Part shown: piece by piece, positions 55,528 to 64,000 of the stretch
Layout of the letters: each line of letters opens with the position of its first letter
Numbering within the stretch: the first letter of the stretch is position 1
DNA from: Rhizobium sp.
GTDB taxonomy: Bacteria; Pseudomonadota; Gammaproteobacteria; Burkholderiales; Thiobacillaceae
Length of the DNA: 64,000 nt
Assembly: GCA_019459285.1 (NCBI GenBank)
Contig: JAIBEL010000029.1
Span: 124,001-188,000 of the forward strand
Direction: 5' to 3'
Notes under the pieces: generated by a model
The model's database searches: none
What the model saw: the letters and a program-made list of their open reading frames with translations, nothing else
Told to the model about the DNA's origin: nothing
Translations under genes and position numbers: made by a program

Positions 55528-56815
55528 ATGGCGCCGCCCGCACTGGGTCCTGGCGCTGCTGATCGCCATGTCGGTCCTGTCGCCGGCACACGCAGCCGTG
55601 CAGGAGCTCGACCACATCGTCGCCGTCGTCAACGACGAGGTCATCACGCGCCAGGAACTCGCCCGGCGCTACGACGAGGTCGTGCGCAATCTGTCGCGGC
55701 AGAACACCCCGCTGCCGCCGCGCGATGTGCTGGAAAAACAGCTGCTCGAACGCATGGTGACCGAGCTTGCGCTGCAGCAGCACGCCCGCGCCACCGGCAT
55801 TCGGGTCGACCCGACGCAGGTCGAGCATGCCCTGCAGCGCATCGCCGCCCAGAACAAGCTCGACATGGCTGGGTTGCAGGCCGCGCTTGAGAAGGACGGC
55901 CAGAGCCTCGACAGCATGCGCAACACCATCCGCAACGAGCTCCTGATTGCCCGCGCGCGCGAACGCGACGTCGACAACCGCATCTCCGTCAGCGACGCCG
56001 AAATCGAAGGCTATCTGCAGACGCAGGCCCAGCAAGGCGTGGAAACGGAATACAACTTCGCCCACATTCTGGTCACCGTGCCGGAAAACGCCTCGCCCGA
56101 GCAGATCCAGGCACGCCACGCGCGTGCCGAGGACATCGTCGCCCAGCTCGCCAAAGGTGCCGATTTCGCCCAGTTGTCGGCCAGTTATTCCGACGCTTCC
56201 AACGCGCTGCAGGGCGGCGAATTCGGCTGGCGCGCCAGCGGCAAGATTCCGACCCTGTTCGCCGATGCGCTGAAATCGATGCAGCCGGGCCAGATCAGTC
56301 CGATCCTGCGGAGCAGCAACGGTTTCCATATCCTCAAGCTCATCGACAAGCGCGGTCTCGATGCCACGCTCACCGTAACGCAGACGCACGCGCGCCACAT
56401 CCTCATCAAGACCAACGAACTCACCTCGGAAGCCGACGCCCGCAACCGTCTGCTGCAACTCAAGGAACGCATCGAGAACGGTGCGAAATTCGAGGACATG
56501 GCACGTCTGCAATCCGAAGACGCCAGTGCCTCCAAAGGCGGCGACCTCGGCTGGATCAATCCGGGCGACACCGTCCCCGAATTCGAGAAAGCCATGAATG
56601 CGCTGAAGCCCGGCCAGATCAGCGACCCCATTCAGACCCCTTTCGGCTGGCACCTGATCCAGGTCCTTGAACGACGCAACCAGGACGTCACGCAGGAACG
56701 CCAGAAGCTGCTGGCACGCCAGGCCATCCGCGAACGCAAGGGCGATGAGGCCTTCCAGGACTGGGTGCGCCAGATCCGCGACGCGGCCTATGTCGAAATC
56801 CGCCCGATCGACTGA
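55505..56815 (+). CDS. surA: periplasmic chaperone/prolyl isomerase SurA
   Basis: A 436-residue periplasmic chaperone for outer-membrane proteins. Signal peptide about 1-29 (SPAHA), SurA N domain about 30-165, then two parvulin domains (about 175-275 and 286-390) with the NFAHILV and THARHILI openings and GWRASG and GWINPG motifs. It starts within lptD, so lptD-surA-pdxA are coupled. Start ATG 55505 has a clear signal peptide behind it. Confidence 0.95.
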   Translation: MKLFKRPEWRRPHWVLALLIAMSVLSPAHAAVQELDHIVAVVNDEVITRQELARRYDEVVRNLSRQNTPLPPRDVLEKQLLERMVTELALQQHARATGIRVDPTQVEHALQRIAAQNKLDMAGLQAALEKDGQSLDSMRNTIRNELLIARARERDVDNRISVSDAEIEGYLQTQAQQGVETEYNFAHILVTVPENASPEQIQARHARAEDIVAQLAKGADFAQLSASYSDASNALQGGEFGWRASGKIPTLFADALKSMQPGQISPILRSSNGFHILKLIDKRGLDATLTVTQTHARHILIKTNELTSEADARNRLLQLKERIENGAKFEDMARLQSEDASASKGGDLGWINPGDTVPEFEKAMNALKPGQISDPIQTPFGWHLIQVLERRNQDVTQERQKLLARQAIRERKGDEAFQDWVRQIRDAAYVEIRPID

Positions 56816-56837
56816 CCGCCCCGGATTGCGCGAAGCC

Positions 56838-57815
56838 GTGGATTTACCCCACCTCGCCCTGACGGCAGGCGAACCCGCGGGAATCGGGCCCGACCTGTGC
56901 ATCGCCCTGTCGCAACACGCCCTGCCGTGCCGGCTGTCGGTCCTCGGCGACGTCGAGGTGCTGCGGGCCCGCGCGGCCCGGCTCGGCATCGCGGTCGACT
57001 TCAGTTGCGGCGACACTGCGCCGGTGCACCAGCCTGGCTGGCTGCACGTGCGCCACCTCCCTGTCGCCGCCCCCGTTACGGCAGGCACGCTCGACATCCG
57101 CAACAGCGCCCATGTGCTGGCCCTGCTCGACGCCGCCCTCGCAGGCTGCCTGGACGGGTCATATCACGCCGTCGTCACGGCGCCGGTGCACAAGGGCATC
57201 ATCAACGATGCCGGTTTCGCCTTCACCGGCCACACCGAGTACCTGGCCGACCACAGCGGCACGCACCGGGTCGTCATGATGCTCGCCGGCGGCGGCCTGC
57301 GCGTCGCACTCGCCACCACCCACCTGCCCTTGCGCGCTGTCGCCGACGCCATCACGCCCGACCTGCTCGTCGAAGTGATCCGCATCCTGCATGCCGACCT
57401 GCAAAGCAGGTTCGGCATCGCCCGGCCGCGCATCGCCGTCGCCGGCCTCAATCCCCACGCCGGCGAATCCGGTCATCTGGGCCGTGAGGAAATCGACATC
57501 ATCGAACCCGTGCTCGACCGCCTGCGCAGCGAAGGCCTGGACCTCGTCGGCCCGCAACCTGCCGACACGCTCTTCTCGCGCATTCGCCACGAGCCCTGCG
57601 ACGCCGTGCTGGCGATGTATCACGACCAGGGTCTGCCGGTGCTCAAGTACGCCAGTTTTGGCGCCGGCGTGAATGTGACGCTCGGCCTGCCGTTCATCCG
57701 CACCTCGGTCGACCACGGCACCGCGCTCGACCTCGCCGGCAGCGGGCGGGCGGAAGCAGGCAGCCTGCTCGCCGCAATCGACATGGCGCTGGAGATGGTG
57801 AACAGTGAACGGTAA
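56838..57815 (+). CDS. pdxA: 4-hydroxythreonine-4-phosphate dehydrogenase
   Basis: A 325-residue PdxA, which oxidises and decarboxylates 4-phosphohydroxy-L-threonine in pyridoxal phosphate synthesis. Metal ligands lie in [25 protein letters not shown] and [25 protein letters not shown] is also typical. GTG 56838 puts the [11 protein letters not shown] motif at the usual distance; ATG 56790 inside surA is an alternative. The last codons (MVNSER) lie in a heptamer repeat, whose TAA ends the gene. Confidence 0.93.
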   Translation: MDLPHLALTAGEPAGIGPDLCIALSQHALPCRLSVLGDVEVLRARAARLGIAVDFSCGDTAPVHQPGWLHVRHLPVAAPVTAGTLDIRNSAHVLALLDAALAGCLDGSYHAVVTAPVHKGIINDAGFAFTGHTEYLADHSGTHRVVMMLAGGGLRVALATTHLPLRAVADAITPDLLVEVIRILHADLQSRFGIARPRIAVAGLNPHAGESGHLGREEIDIIEPVLDRLRSEGLDLVGPQPADTLFSRIRHEPCDAVLAMYHDQGLPVLKYASFGAGVNVTLGLPFIRTSVDHGTALDLAGSGRAEAGSLLAAIDMALEMVNSER

Positions 57816-57874
57816 GCCGTGAGCGGACATCCCCAGTTCACTCACCACTCACCGCTTACCGTTCACCATTCACC
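57797..57874. repeat. heptamer repeat with inverted arms between pdxA and rsmA
   Basis: Four variant units (GGTGAAC, AGTGAAC, GGTAAGC, CGTGAGC) at 57797-57824 are followed by inverted units (57840-57874: ACTCACC, GCTTACC, GTTCACC, ATTCACC). 57797-57817 can pair with 57854-57874 with two mismatches. The left arm codes the pdxA end; the right arm stands immediately before the rsmA start and leaves no normal ribosome binding site. Confidence 0.85.
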
Positions 57875-57877
57875 GCC

Positions 57878-58657
57878 ATGCACACCCCCCGCAAGCGCTT
57901 CGGCCAGAACTTCCTCATCGACGACGGCATCATCCACGCCATCGTCAACGCCATTCATCCGCAGACGACCGACATCGCCGTCGAGATCGGCCCCGGCCTC
58001 GGCGCGCTCACCCAGCCGCTGCTCGAACGCCTGCCGCACCTGCATGCCGTCGAACTCGACCGCGACATCGTCGCGCGCCTGCAAAGACGATGGCCGGCCG
58101 ACCGCCTCACCGTGCACAGTTGCGATGCGCTGAAGTTCGATTTCGCGCAACTGGGCCACGACCTGCGCATCGTCGGCAACCTGCCGTACAACATTTCCAC
58201 GCCGCTGCTGTTCCACCTGATGGATTTCGCCGCGCACATCCGCGACATGACCTTCATGCTGCAGAAGGAAGTCGTCGAACGCATGGTCGCTGCGCCGTCC
58301 ACCTCCGACTTCGGACGGCTGTCGATCATGCTGCAGCGCCGTTTCCACCTCGAATGGCTGCTCGACGTTCCACCCACCGCCTTCGACCCGCCGCCCAAGG
58401 TCGACTCCGCCGTGGTCCGCCTGATCCCCAAGACCCCCGCTGAAATCGTCCCGCTCGACGAGGCGCTGTTTTCGCGTGTCGTCGCCGCCGCGTTCTCGCA
58501 ACGTCGCAAGACGCTCAGGAATACGCTTGGCAGCCTGATGACACCCGACGATTTCGGCGCGCTCGGCATCGACTCGGGATTGCGCGCGGAAGCGCTGGCC
58601 GTGGCCGATTACGAAGCCATCACCCAGCGTCTGGCCAGCCGAGGCAGCACGCCATAA
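57878..58657 (+). CDS. rsmA: 16S rRNA dimethyladenosine transferase
   Basis: A 259-residue RsmA/KsgA that dimethylates A1518 and A1519 of 16S r[12 protein letters not shown] opening, SAM motif [10 protein letters not shown], catalytic NLPYN, and [10 protein letters not shown] and [12 protein letters not shown] near the end. Its ATG lies directly beyond the heptamer repeat with no Shine-Dalgarno, so translation may depend on coupling or on an unstructured leader. Confidence 0.95.
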   Translation: MHTPRKRFGQNFLIDDGIIHAIVNAIHPQTTDIAVEIGPGLGALTQPLLERLPHLHAVELDRDIVARLQRRWPADRLTVHSCDALKFDFAQLGHDLRIVGNLPYNISTPLLFHLMDFAAHIRDMTFMLQKEVVERMVAAPSTSDFGRLSIMLQRRFHLEWLLDVPPTAFDPPPKVDSAVVRLIPKTPAEIVPLDEALFSRVVAAAFSQRRKTLRNTLGSLMTPDDFGALGIDSGLRAEALAVADYEAITQRLASRGSTP

Positions 58658-58750
58658 CCCTTTGTCTTTCTTGGGGAAAGGACGGCCTGAGCCCGCTCAA
58701 GAGTTGTCTCCGGTAGCCGTTAAAACTGCAGCGCCCTACCCGAGTTTTTC

Positions 58751-60481
58751 ATGAATAACGTCCCGCCAAAGCCGGCGACGGCCTGCAGCCCGTACCTGGA
58801 ACCTGATATCGAGCGGGAACTGCTGCGCGCCTATATCGACAGCGCCAGTGACGGCATATTCGTCGTGTGCGACGAGATGAAATTTCACGTGGCCAACCCC
58901 CTCCTGGCCACGTGGCTCGGGGTCGACGAAGCCGAATTGACCGCACATGGCGAACGGCTGCCGATTACCGACCTGTTCGGCGTGGCCGAGACCGAGGCCG
59001 AGTTCCGCGAACATTTCAGTGCCGCCCTGCACGGCCAGCCTGCACGTTTCGAGGCGGAGATCCGGCCACCGCGCGGCGAGCCACGCTGGGTCGAAATCAG
59101 CATGAATCGCGTGGGCCTGGAAGCAGGCGAACTGGTAATCGGCATCCTGCGCGACATCACCGACCGCATGGTGCTGCAAACTGCGCTGCGCCATCATGCC
59201 AGCCATGACGATCTGACCGGGCTGGCCAACCGGCGCGAATTCCAGCAACGCCTGCGCACACTGGTCGATGCGCTGCCAGCCAAGCGCGGTCCGCATGCCC
59301 TGATCTATGTCGATCTCGACCAATTCAAAGTGGTCAACGATACCTGCGGCCACCTGGCCGGCGATGAATTATTGCGCCAGCTGGGGCTACGCCTGAAACG
59401 GCTGGTGAACCCACGCGATGTGATCGCGCGCCTGGGAGGCGATGAGTTCGGCTTGCTGTTGCACGATTGCGGTATTGAAGAGGCGATGCGGCTGGCGGAG
59501 TCGCTGTGCGACGCCGTGTCCCACTATCGCTTCGCGTGGGACGGACGCGGTTTCGAGATCACCGCGAGCGCCGGCGTGTGCGCGATCGACGGCGACACTA
59601 TCTCCGTGGAAGACGTGCTGAGTGCAGCCGACGCGGCCTGCTATGTCGCCAAGGACCAAGGGCGGAATCGCGTACAGCTGTATTTCGGCGGCGAAACCTG
59701 CAAGGGCAAGCGCCAGGAAATGCAATGGGTGACACGCCTGCAGAAGGCGCTGGAAGAAAACCGCTTCCAGATGTGGCAGCAGCGGATTCTCGATCTCAAA
59801 GGCGGGATCGACCCACACAGCGGCCACGTCGAAATGCTGCTTCGCCTGATCGACGAGGAGGGTAGGGTCGTCGCACCGGGCGTGTTTTTCCCGGCGGCCG
59901 AACGCTACGGCCTGATGCCCGCGATCGACCGCTGGGTCATTCAGCACCTGCTGCGGGACAACCCGCGCAGCCCCGTGCTGGCGGACTCGGCGCGCCGCGC
60001 GGAAATGAGATATGCCATCAATCTGTCCGGCGCCAGCCTCAACGACGACAAGTTTCTCCTCTTCCTGGAAGATGCCCTGCGCCGCACCCGCATGGCCACC
60101 CCGGCATTGTGCTTCGAAATCACCGAGACCGTGGCAGTGGCCAATTTCGGGCGCGTTCGCGAGGTGATGCAGCACCTCAGGCAGTTCGGCTGCCGGTTTG
60201 CGCTGGACGACTTCGGCAGCGGCATGTCGTCGTTCAGCTATCTGAAGAATCTGCCCGTGGACTCCCTCAAGATCGACGGGGCGCTGGTGCGGAATATCGT
60301 CGACGACGCTGCCGACCTCGCCATGGTCGAGGCCATCACCCGTGTCGGCAGCGTGCTCGGCCTGAAGATCGTTGCCGAATTCGTCGAGACCGATGCCACC
60401 CTGCAGCGCCTGCGCGAGATCGGCGTCGATTATGCGCAGGGCTACGCCATCCACCGCCCCGAACCCATGCAAGCAAACTGA
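58751..60481 (+). CDS. PAS-GGDEF-EAL cyclic di-GMP protein
   Basis: A 576-residue protein with PAS (about 25-138), GGDEF (145-312) and EAL (325-572) domains. GGDEF is intact at 229-233, but the inhibitory site reads NPRD, so feedback control is probably weak. The EAL signature is EMLLR at 361 and the later motifs FEITET, DDFGSG and LKIDG keep the metal and catalytic residues. A dual or phosphodiesterase-biased enzyme is likely. No membrane segment. Confidence 0.93.
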   Translation: MNNVPPKPATACSPYLEPDIERELLRAYIDSASDGIFVVCDEMKFHVANPLLATWLGVDEAELTAHGERLPITDLFGVAETEAEFREHFSAALHGQPARFEAEIRPPRGEPRWVEISMNRVGLEAGELVIGILRDITDRMVLQTALRHHASHDDLTGLANRREFQQRLRTLVDALPAKRGPHALIYVDLDQFKVVNDTCGHLAGDELLRQLGLRLKRLVNPRDVIARLGGDEFGLLLHDCGIEEAMRLAESLCDAVSHYRFAWDGRGFEITASAGVCAIDGDTISVEDVLSAADAACYVAKDQGRNRVQLYFGGETCKGKRQEMQWVTRLQKALEENRFQMWQQRILDLKGGIDPHSGHVEMLLRLIDEEGRVVAPGVFFPAAERYGLMPAIDRWVIQHLLRDNPRSPVLADSARRAEMRYAINLSGASLNDDKFLLFLEDALRRTRMATPALCFEITETVAVANFGRVREVMQHLRQFGCRFALDDFGSGMSSFSYLKNLPVDSLKIDGALVRNIVDDAADLAMVEAITRVGSVLGLKIVAEFVETDATLQRLREIGVDYAQGYAIHRPEPMQAN

Positions 60482-60495
60482 ATAGCGTCCGGCGC

Positions 60496-61575
60496 TCAGT
60501 CCTGCAGGAAGGGATAGTCGGTGTAGCCTTTCGCTTCGCCGGTATAGAACGTTGCGTAGTCAGGCGGGTTGAGCGGCGCACCGCGACGGAAGCGCTCGAC
60601 CAGGTCCGGATTGGCCAGCAGCAGCCGGCCGAATGCAATCGCATCGGCTGCACCTGAGCTCAGCGCAGCCTGCGCGGTCGCAAAGTCATAGCCATTGTTG
60701 CGGATCAGGTTGCCCTCATACAGCGCGCGCAGCCTGTCGTAATCGAATGGGAGCCACTGTTCCCTTGGCGCGCCACCGGTTCCCTGCAGCACGTCCAGGA
60801 AAGCCAGCCGCAGCGGATTCAGCTGGGCGACGACATAGTCGAAGGTCTCCTGCGGATTGTCGTCACTGAGGTCGTTGAATGGCGTCACCGGCGACAGCCG
60901 CACGCCGACGCGCTCGCTGCCGATCTCACTGCATGTCGCGTCCATCACCTCCAGCAGCAGGCGCGCACGGTTTTCCTTGCTGCCGCCATAGGCATCGGTG
61001 CGCTGGTTGGTCGACGACCGCAGGAACTGGTCCAGCAGGTAGCCGTTACCGGCATGCACCTCCACACCGTCGAACCCCGCATCCATCGCATTGCGCGCAG
61101 CCCGGGCGTAGGCGGCGACCAGTGCGGGGAGTTCCTCGGTGCGGAGCGCGCGCGGCGTGACGAAATCCTTCATGCCCTCCCCGGTGAACACCTGACCCGC
61201 CGGGCGGATCGCCGATGGCGCGACCGGCAGGATGCCGTCGGGCTGCAGGTCGGGATGCGAAATCCGCCCCACATGCCACAGCTGCAGCGCAATTTTTCCA
61301 CCGGCATCATGCACCGCATCCGTTACCTGTTGCCAGCCCGCGATCTGTTCGGGCGTATGGATGCCGGGCGTGCGCGGGTAGCCGTGGCCCTCTGCACAAA
61401 TCGGCGTCGCCTCGGTCAGAATCAGGCCGGCAGACGCGCGTTGCCGGTAATATTCGGCGGCAAGCGGCGTCGGCACATTGCCGGCGCCGGCCCGATTGCG
61501 CGTCAGCGACGACATCACCACACGGTTGGCGAGGTTGATGGCGCCGAAGCGGGCGGGCGAGAAAAGATCGGTCAT
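60496..61575 (-). CDS. old-yellow-enzyme family NADH:flavin reductase (NemA-like)
   Basis: A 359-residue FMN barrel opening LFSPARFGAINLANRVVM, with the HAGNGYLLDQFLRS segment bearing the conserved Asn/Tyr and the later GFDGVEVHAGN motif. It reduces activated alkenes, maleimides or nitro compounds. Start ATG 61575 is chosen; the longer frame to 61632 has no site. A short open stretch upstream (about 61589-61699) codes an orphan fragment. Confidence 0.92.
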   Translation of the reverse strand: MTDLFSPARFGAINLANRVVMSSLTRNRAGAGNVPTPLAAEYYRQRASAGLILTEATPICAEGHGYPRTPGIHTPEQIAGWQQVTDAVHDAGGKIALQLWHVGRISHPDLQPDGILPVAPSAIRPAGQVFTGEGMKDFVTPRALRTEELPALVAAYARAARNAMDAGFDGVEVHAGNGYLLDQFLRSSTNQRTDAYGGSKENRARLLLEVMDATCSEIGSERVGVRLSPVTPFNDLSDDNPQETFDYVVAQLNPLRLAFLDVLQGTGGAPREQWLPFDYDRLRALYEGNLIRNNGYDFATAQAALSSGAADAIAFGRLLLANPDLVERFRRGAPLNPPDYATFYTGEAKGYTDYPFLQD

Positions 61576-61762
61576 ATTGGCTATCCTTGGAGTTGCATCG
61601 TGCGGGCACGGTTGAGCAAGCAGGCGACGCATGGTGCGACCTCCAGCAGGCCTGCGAGTTCCTCCTGATGGCCATTGCCACCGGAACCAGCGTGCCCCGC
61701 GGGCCCCTAACGAGAACCTGACTTAGTCTTCCTCCATTTCAACCCGACTGAAAAAATCTTCC

Positions 61763-62440
61763 ATGCACAAACCATTCATCGCCGTTCCCCTGCTGGCCAC
61801 CCTTCTGCTTTCAGCCTGTGCAACCAACGACCTGGGCGAACCGCGCGATCTGAACAAGACCCAGACGGGGGCGATCATCGGCACGGTCAGCGGCGCCGCG
61901 CTCGGCGCGATCATCAACCACAGGAACCGCGGCAAGGGCGCGTTGATCGGCGCGGTCGGCGGCGGCCTCACGGGCACCGGCGTCGGCTACTACATGGACC
62001 AGCAGGCCAAGGATCTGCAAAAGCAGTTGCAGCCGGAAATCCAGCGCGGCGACATCAGCGTGGAGAAACGCCCGGGAGACAACGCCTTGCTGGTCAGCAT
62101 GACGTCCAACACCGGCTTCGATACCAACTCCACCGTCCTGAAACCGGGCTATCTCCCGACGCTGAACAAGATCGCCCATGTCCTGAATCAATACGGCAAG
62201 ACCACGGTAACCGTGGTCGGCCATACCGACAGCGTGGGCACGCACGCCTACAATCAGGCCTTGTCCGAACGGCGCGCGCAGTCGGTGCTGGATTACTTCG
62301 CCAGCCAGAACGTCAATCCGCTGCGCCTGGAGTCCTACGGCAAAGGCGAAACGGAGCCGCGCGCGGATAACGCCACAGAAACCGGCCGCCAGTTGAACCG
62401 CCGCGTCGAATTATGGATTCTCCCCGTGGTCGCCAATTGA
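61763..62440 (+). CDS. OmpA-family glycine-zipper lipoprotein (YiaD-like)
   Basis: A 225-residue lipoprotein (lipobox LLSAC, Cys19) with a glycine-zipper segment (about 36-80, GAIIGTVSGAALGAI) and a C-terminal OmpA peptidoglycan-binding domain (about 110-222, GHTDSVGTHAYNQALSERRA). It anchors the outer membrane to peptidoglycan. It resembles YiaD. Starts about 190 bp after the divergent reductase gene. Confidence 0.9.
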   Translation: MHKPFIAVPLLATLLLSACATNDLGEPRDLNKTQTGAIIGTVSGAALGAIINHRNRGKGALIGAVGGGLTGTGVGYYMDQQAKDLQKQLQPEIQRGDISVEKRPGDNALLVSMTSNTGFDTNSTVLKPGYLPTLNKIAHVLNQYGKTTVTVVGHTDSVGTHAYNQALSERRAQSVLDYFASQNVNPLRLESYGKGETEPRADNATETGRQLNRRVELWILPVVAN

Positions 62441-62465
62441 ATCCGCACCCCGCCCGGAAGCACTC

Positions 62466-63065
62466 ATGATCGGCCACCCTGCACACTTCAATCAGACCCT
62501 GGCCCTGTTCGACATGGCCAATGCGGAAGACCCCAACCTGGACGAAGGCCAGCCCAAGGAACTGCTCTACGGCCACCGCATGTCGGAGATGATCGGCCGC
62601 TATGCGCCGGATGCATCAGAGGCGGCGCAGCTGGCGGTACGCGCCCAGCACATCCGGCGCTGGACGGTGCCGCGCAGCCGCTACCCGATGACCAAGGAGG
62701 GCTACCATGCGTGGCGGACGGGGCTTTACACGTTTCACGCCGACACGGCCGGCGAACTGATGCGTCAGGCTGGCTATGACGACGCCATGATCGAACGCGT
62801 AAAGAAGGCGGTGGGCAAGCGCGGCATCAAGGTCAACCCCGATACGCAATTGCTGGAGGACGTCGCCAACCTCGTCTTCATCGAGCATTACATGCTGGGC
62901 TTCGCCCTGAGCAAGCCCGATTACGACGAGGCGAAATGGCTGGTGATCATCCGGCGGACCTGGGGCAAGATGTCAAAAGATGCCCAGGCCTTTGCCTTGT
63001 CCGGCCAGATCAGGCTACCCGAGTCCCTGGTCCCGTTGATCACCAAGGCGATTGACGGACCGTGA
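62466..63065 (+). CDS. DUF4202-domain protein
   Basis: A 199-residue soluble protein with the DUF4202 features FDMANAEDPN, PKELLYGHRMSEM, RAQHIRRWTVPRSRYPM and a FHADTAGELM helix. His and Glu are conserved in positions suggesting metal binding (HD-like), but the function is unknown. It starts 26 bp after the OmpA-like gene, so they may be cotranscribed. Its TGA stop lies inside the heptamer repeat. Confidence 0.9.
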   Translation: MIGHPAHFNQTLALFDMANAEDPNLDEGQPKELLYGHRMSEMIGRYAPDASEAAQLAVRAQHIRRWTVPRSRYPMTKEGYHAWRTGLYTFHADTAGELMRQAGYDDAMIERVKKAVGKRGIKVNPDTQLLEDVANLVFIEHYMLGFALSKPDYDEAKWLVIIRRTWGKMSKDAQAFALSGQIRLPESLVPLITKAIDGP

Positions 63066-63120
63066 GTGGTGAGTAGCATGTGCCTCTCACCGCTCACCAC
63101 TCACCACTTACCACTTACTC
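63062..63120. repeat. heptamer repeat with inverted arms between DUF4202 and gloA
   Basis: GTGAGTG and GTGAGTA at 63062-63075 are followed by five inverted units (CTCACCG, CTCACCA, CTCACCA, CTTACCA, CTTACTC) at 63086-63120. The stop codons of both convergent genes fall inside it. The arms can fold into a hairpin and might act as a bidirectional terminator. Confidence 0.85.
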
Positions 63121-63519
63121 CTTGCTCCATCCCGCCGTCCCTTTTTGGATGAACTCGATCGGGTAGCCGTCCGGGTCCTCGATGAAGGCAATGACTGTCG
63201 TGCCGTGCGACATCGGACCGGCCGGGCGCAGGATCTTGCCGCCCTTCTCGGCGGCTGCGTCGCATGCGGCGTATGCGTCGTCGACCTCGATGGCTATATG
63301 GCCGTAGCCGCTGCCTACCTCGTACGTGTCGACGCCCCAGTTGTAGGTCAGTTCAAGCACGGCTGACCTGTCCTCGCTGTCGTAGCCGACGAAGGCCAGG
63401 GTGAACTTGCCGCCCGGGTAATCCTTGCGGCGCAACAGTTTCATGCCGAGGACGTTCGTGTAGAAATCGATCGAGCGGTCGAGATCGCCCACTCGCAACA
63501 TGGTATGAAGGATTCGCAT
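63115..63519 (-). CDS. gloA: glyoxalase I (lactoylglutathione lyase)
   Basis: A 134-residue enzyme that turns the methylglyoxal-glutathione hemithioacetal into lactoylglutathione. The metal ligands His5, Glu56, His74 and Glu122 have the numbering of the Ni-dependent E. coli enzyme. Its stop TAA lies in the heptamer repeat. Confidence 0.96.
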   Translation of the reverse strand: MRILHTMLRVGDLDRSIDFYTNVLGMKLLRRKDYPGGKFTLAFVGYDSEDRSAVLELTYNWGVDTYEVGSGYGHIAIEVDDAYAACDAAAEKGGKILRPAGPMSHGTTVIAFIEDPDGYPIEFIQKGTAGWSKE

Positions 63520-63540
63520 TATGGTTACACCTGGCTGGTG

Positions 63541-64000
63541 TTATACAAGAAACAGGGAGTTACCCATTGTGCGCAACTCGGCGCGCCTTGCCAATGCATC
63601 GGGACACAGTTCGGCAACCACCGCCCAGAAACGCGGCGAATGATCGAGATGGACGAGATGGGCCAGCTCGTGCGCGGCGACGTAGTCGATGAGCGCAAGC
63701 GGCGCCTGCACCAGCCGCCAGTTGAGACGAATATGGCCGCGCCGGGTGCAGCTGCCCCATTGCGTCTGTGCGTCGGACAGTGCAAAGCGGCTGGGCCCGC
63801 GCCCCAGTCTGCGTGCGATGCGCGCAAGCCGCCAGGCCAGCAAACGTTCGGCACGGGCAAGCAGCCAGTCGCGCACCAGTTCATTGGCATCCGCGTCCAG
63901 CGGCGCATATACCCGCAGGGTGTTGCCGTGCCGGCGTACCTCGTGAAACAGCGAGGACCGGATATCGAGCCTCAACCGGCGTCCCAGATAGCGCAGTTCG
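63541..64000 (-). CDS. YgjP/SprT-like metallopeptidase, 5' part cut by window edge
   Basis: The minus-strand frame is open to the right edge (152+ codons). It has WGSCTRRGHIRLNWRLV and the zinc motif HELAHLVHLDHSPRFW, with a third His nine residues after the second. This is the YgjP-like (DUF45/M48-type) family. The segment just inside the edge (ELRYLGRRLRLDI) continues the family domain, so the TTG at 63975 is not the start. It ends 21 bp before the gloA start and probably leads the same unit. Confidence 0.88.
   Translation of the reverse strand, partial: ELRYLGRRLRLDIRSSLFHEVRRHGNTLRVYAPLDADANELVRDWLLARAERLLAWRLARIARRLGRGPSRFALSDAQTQWGSCTRRGHIRLNWRLVQAPLALIDYVAAHELAHLVHLDHSPRFWAVVAELCPDALARRAELRTMGNSLFLV

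Noticed and set aside
61589-61699. Minus-strand open fragment upstream of the old-yellow-enzyme gene
   Set aside because: It has two closely spaced Cys but no start codon or ribosome binding site, and no family I recognise; probably chance or a tiny remnant.

Overview
The window reads as chromosomal DNA of a GC-rich betaproteobacterium with sulfur-oxidising or sulfide-detoxifying habits, most likely a Thiobacillus-like member of the Hydrogenophilales/Nitrosomonadales. That placement is an inference. It rests on gene orders such as amgK-murU beside lptD-surA-pdxA-rsmA and pepP-ubiH-ubiI, on the density of rhodanese, persulfide-dioxygenase, TauE/SafE and DsrC-like genes, and on the high GC. No rRNA or tRNA gene, insertion sequence, prophage or CRISPR array was seen.

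Layout. 1-566 is low-GC DNA with a hypothetical gene fragment cut by the edge. 567-5203 holds two diguanylate cyclases flanking a divergent DRE-TIM metallolyase-like protein, then an Hsp20 chaperone. 5324-6317 holds a methyltransferase, a small ORF and the tail of a decayed PLP enzyme. 6344-12662 (minus strand) is a sulfur locus: a TauE/SafE permease, two ArsR-rhodanese fusion regulators, and a tight run of persulfide-dioxygenase-type MBL protein, MFS transporter, periplasmic rhodanese, transglutaminase-like protein and a small thioredoxin-like protein. 12941-18559 holds an FNR-like regulator followed by an envelope locus: an 894-residue protein with one large barrel and two duplicated small barrels, a secreted protein, a His/Ser/Gly-rich exported protein and a 56-residue exported protein. 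18669-22175 holds queD, an inactive rhodanese lipoprotein, a MerR regulator facing a Cys-rich GDCCVxC protein across a mer-type operator, and a rubredoxin reductase-rubredoxin-rubrerythrin peroxide-reduction set.

22307-27881 is a three-gene RND efflux operon. 28136-29524 is a PhoX-like protein. 29639-36136 holds metE/metR and a molybdate region: a stand-alone ModE DNA-binding domain, a small ORF and modABC with a ModE-type box. 36151-41894 is an oxidative-stress group: DUF202, oxyR, a ClC channel and katG with an OxyR-like half-site. 42011-46595 is accessory: small ORFs, a GNAT acetyltransferase, a scrambled stretch with an inverted GNAT piece and a ZIP-transporter remnant, a ferritin-like protein, HPP and DsrC-like genes divergent from a LysR regulator, and a lipoprotein. 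46616-58657 is core housekeeping: a methyltransferase, dsbC, two ubiquinone hydroxylases, pepP, murU, amgK, lptD, surA, pdxA and rsmA. 58751-64000 holds a GGDEF-EAL protein, an old-yellow-enzyme reductase, an OmpA lipoprotein, DUF4202, gloA and a YgjP-like metallopeptidase running off the right edge.

Four structures stand out. (1) The six-gene rhodanese/persulfide/transglutaminase-like operon with fused sensor-rhodanese regulators. (2) A heptanucleotide repeat (consensus AGYGGTG) at four gene junctions, one copy lying inside the murU reading frame. (3) A 34-bp promoter-like element shared by the rubrerythrin and DsrC-like transcription units. (4) The triple-barrel outer-membrane protein locus. 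Starts were adjusted by Shine-Dalgarno position and neighbour overlap; uncertain ones are flagged.
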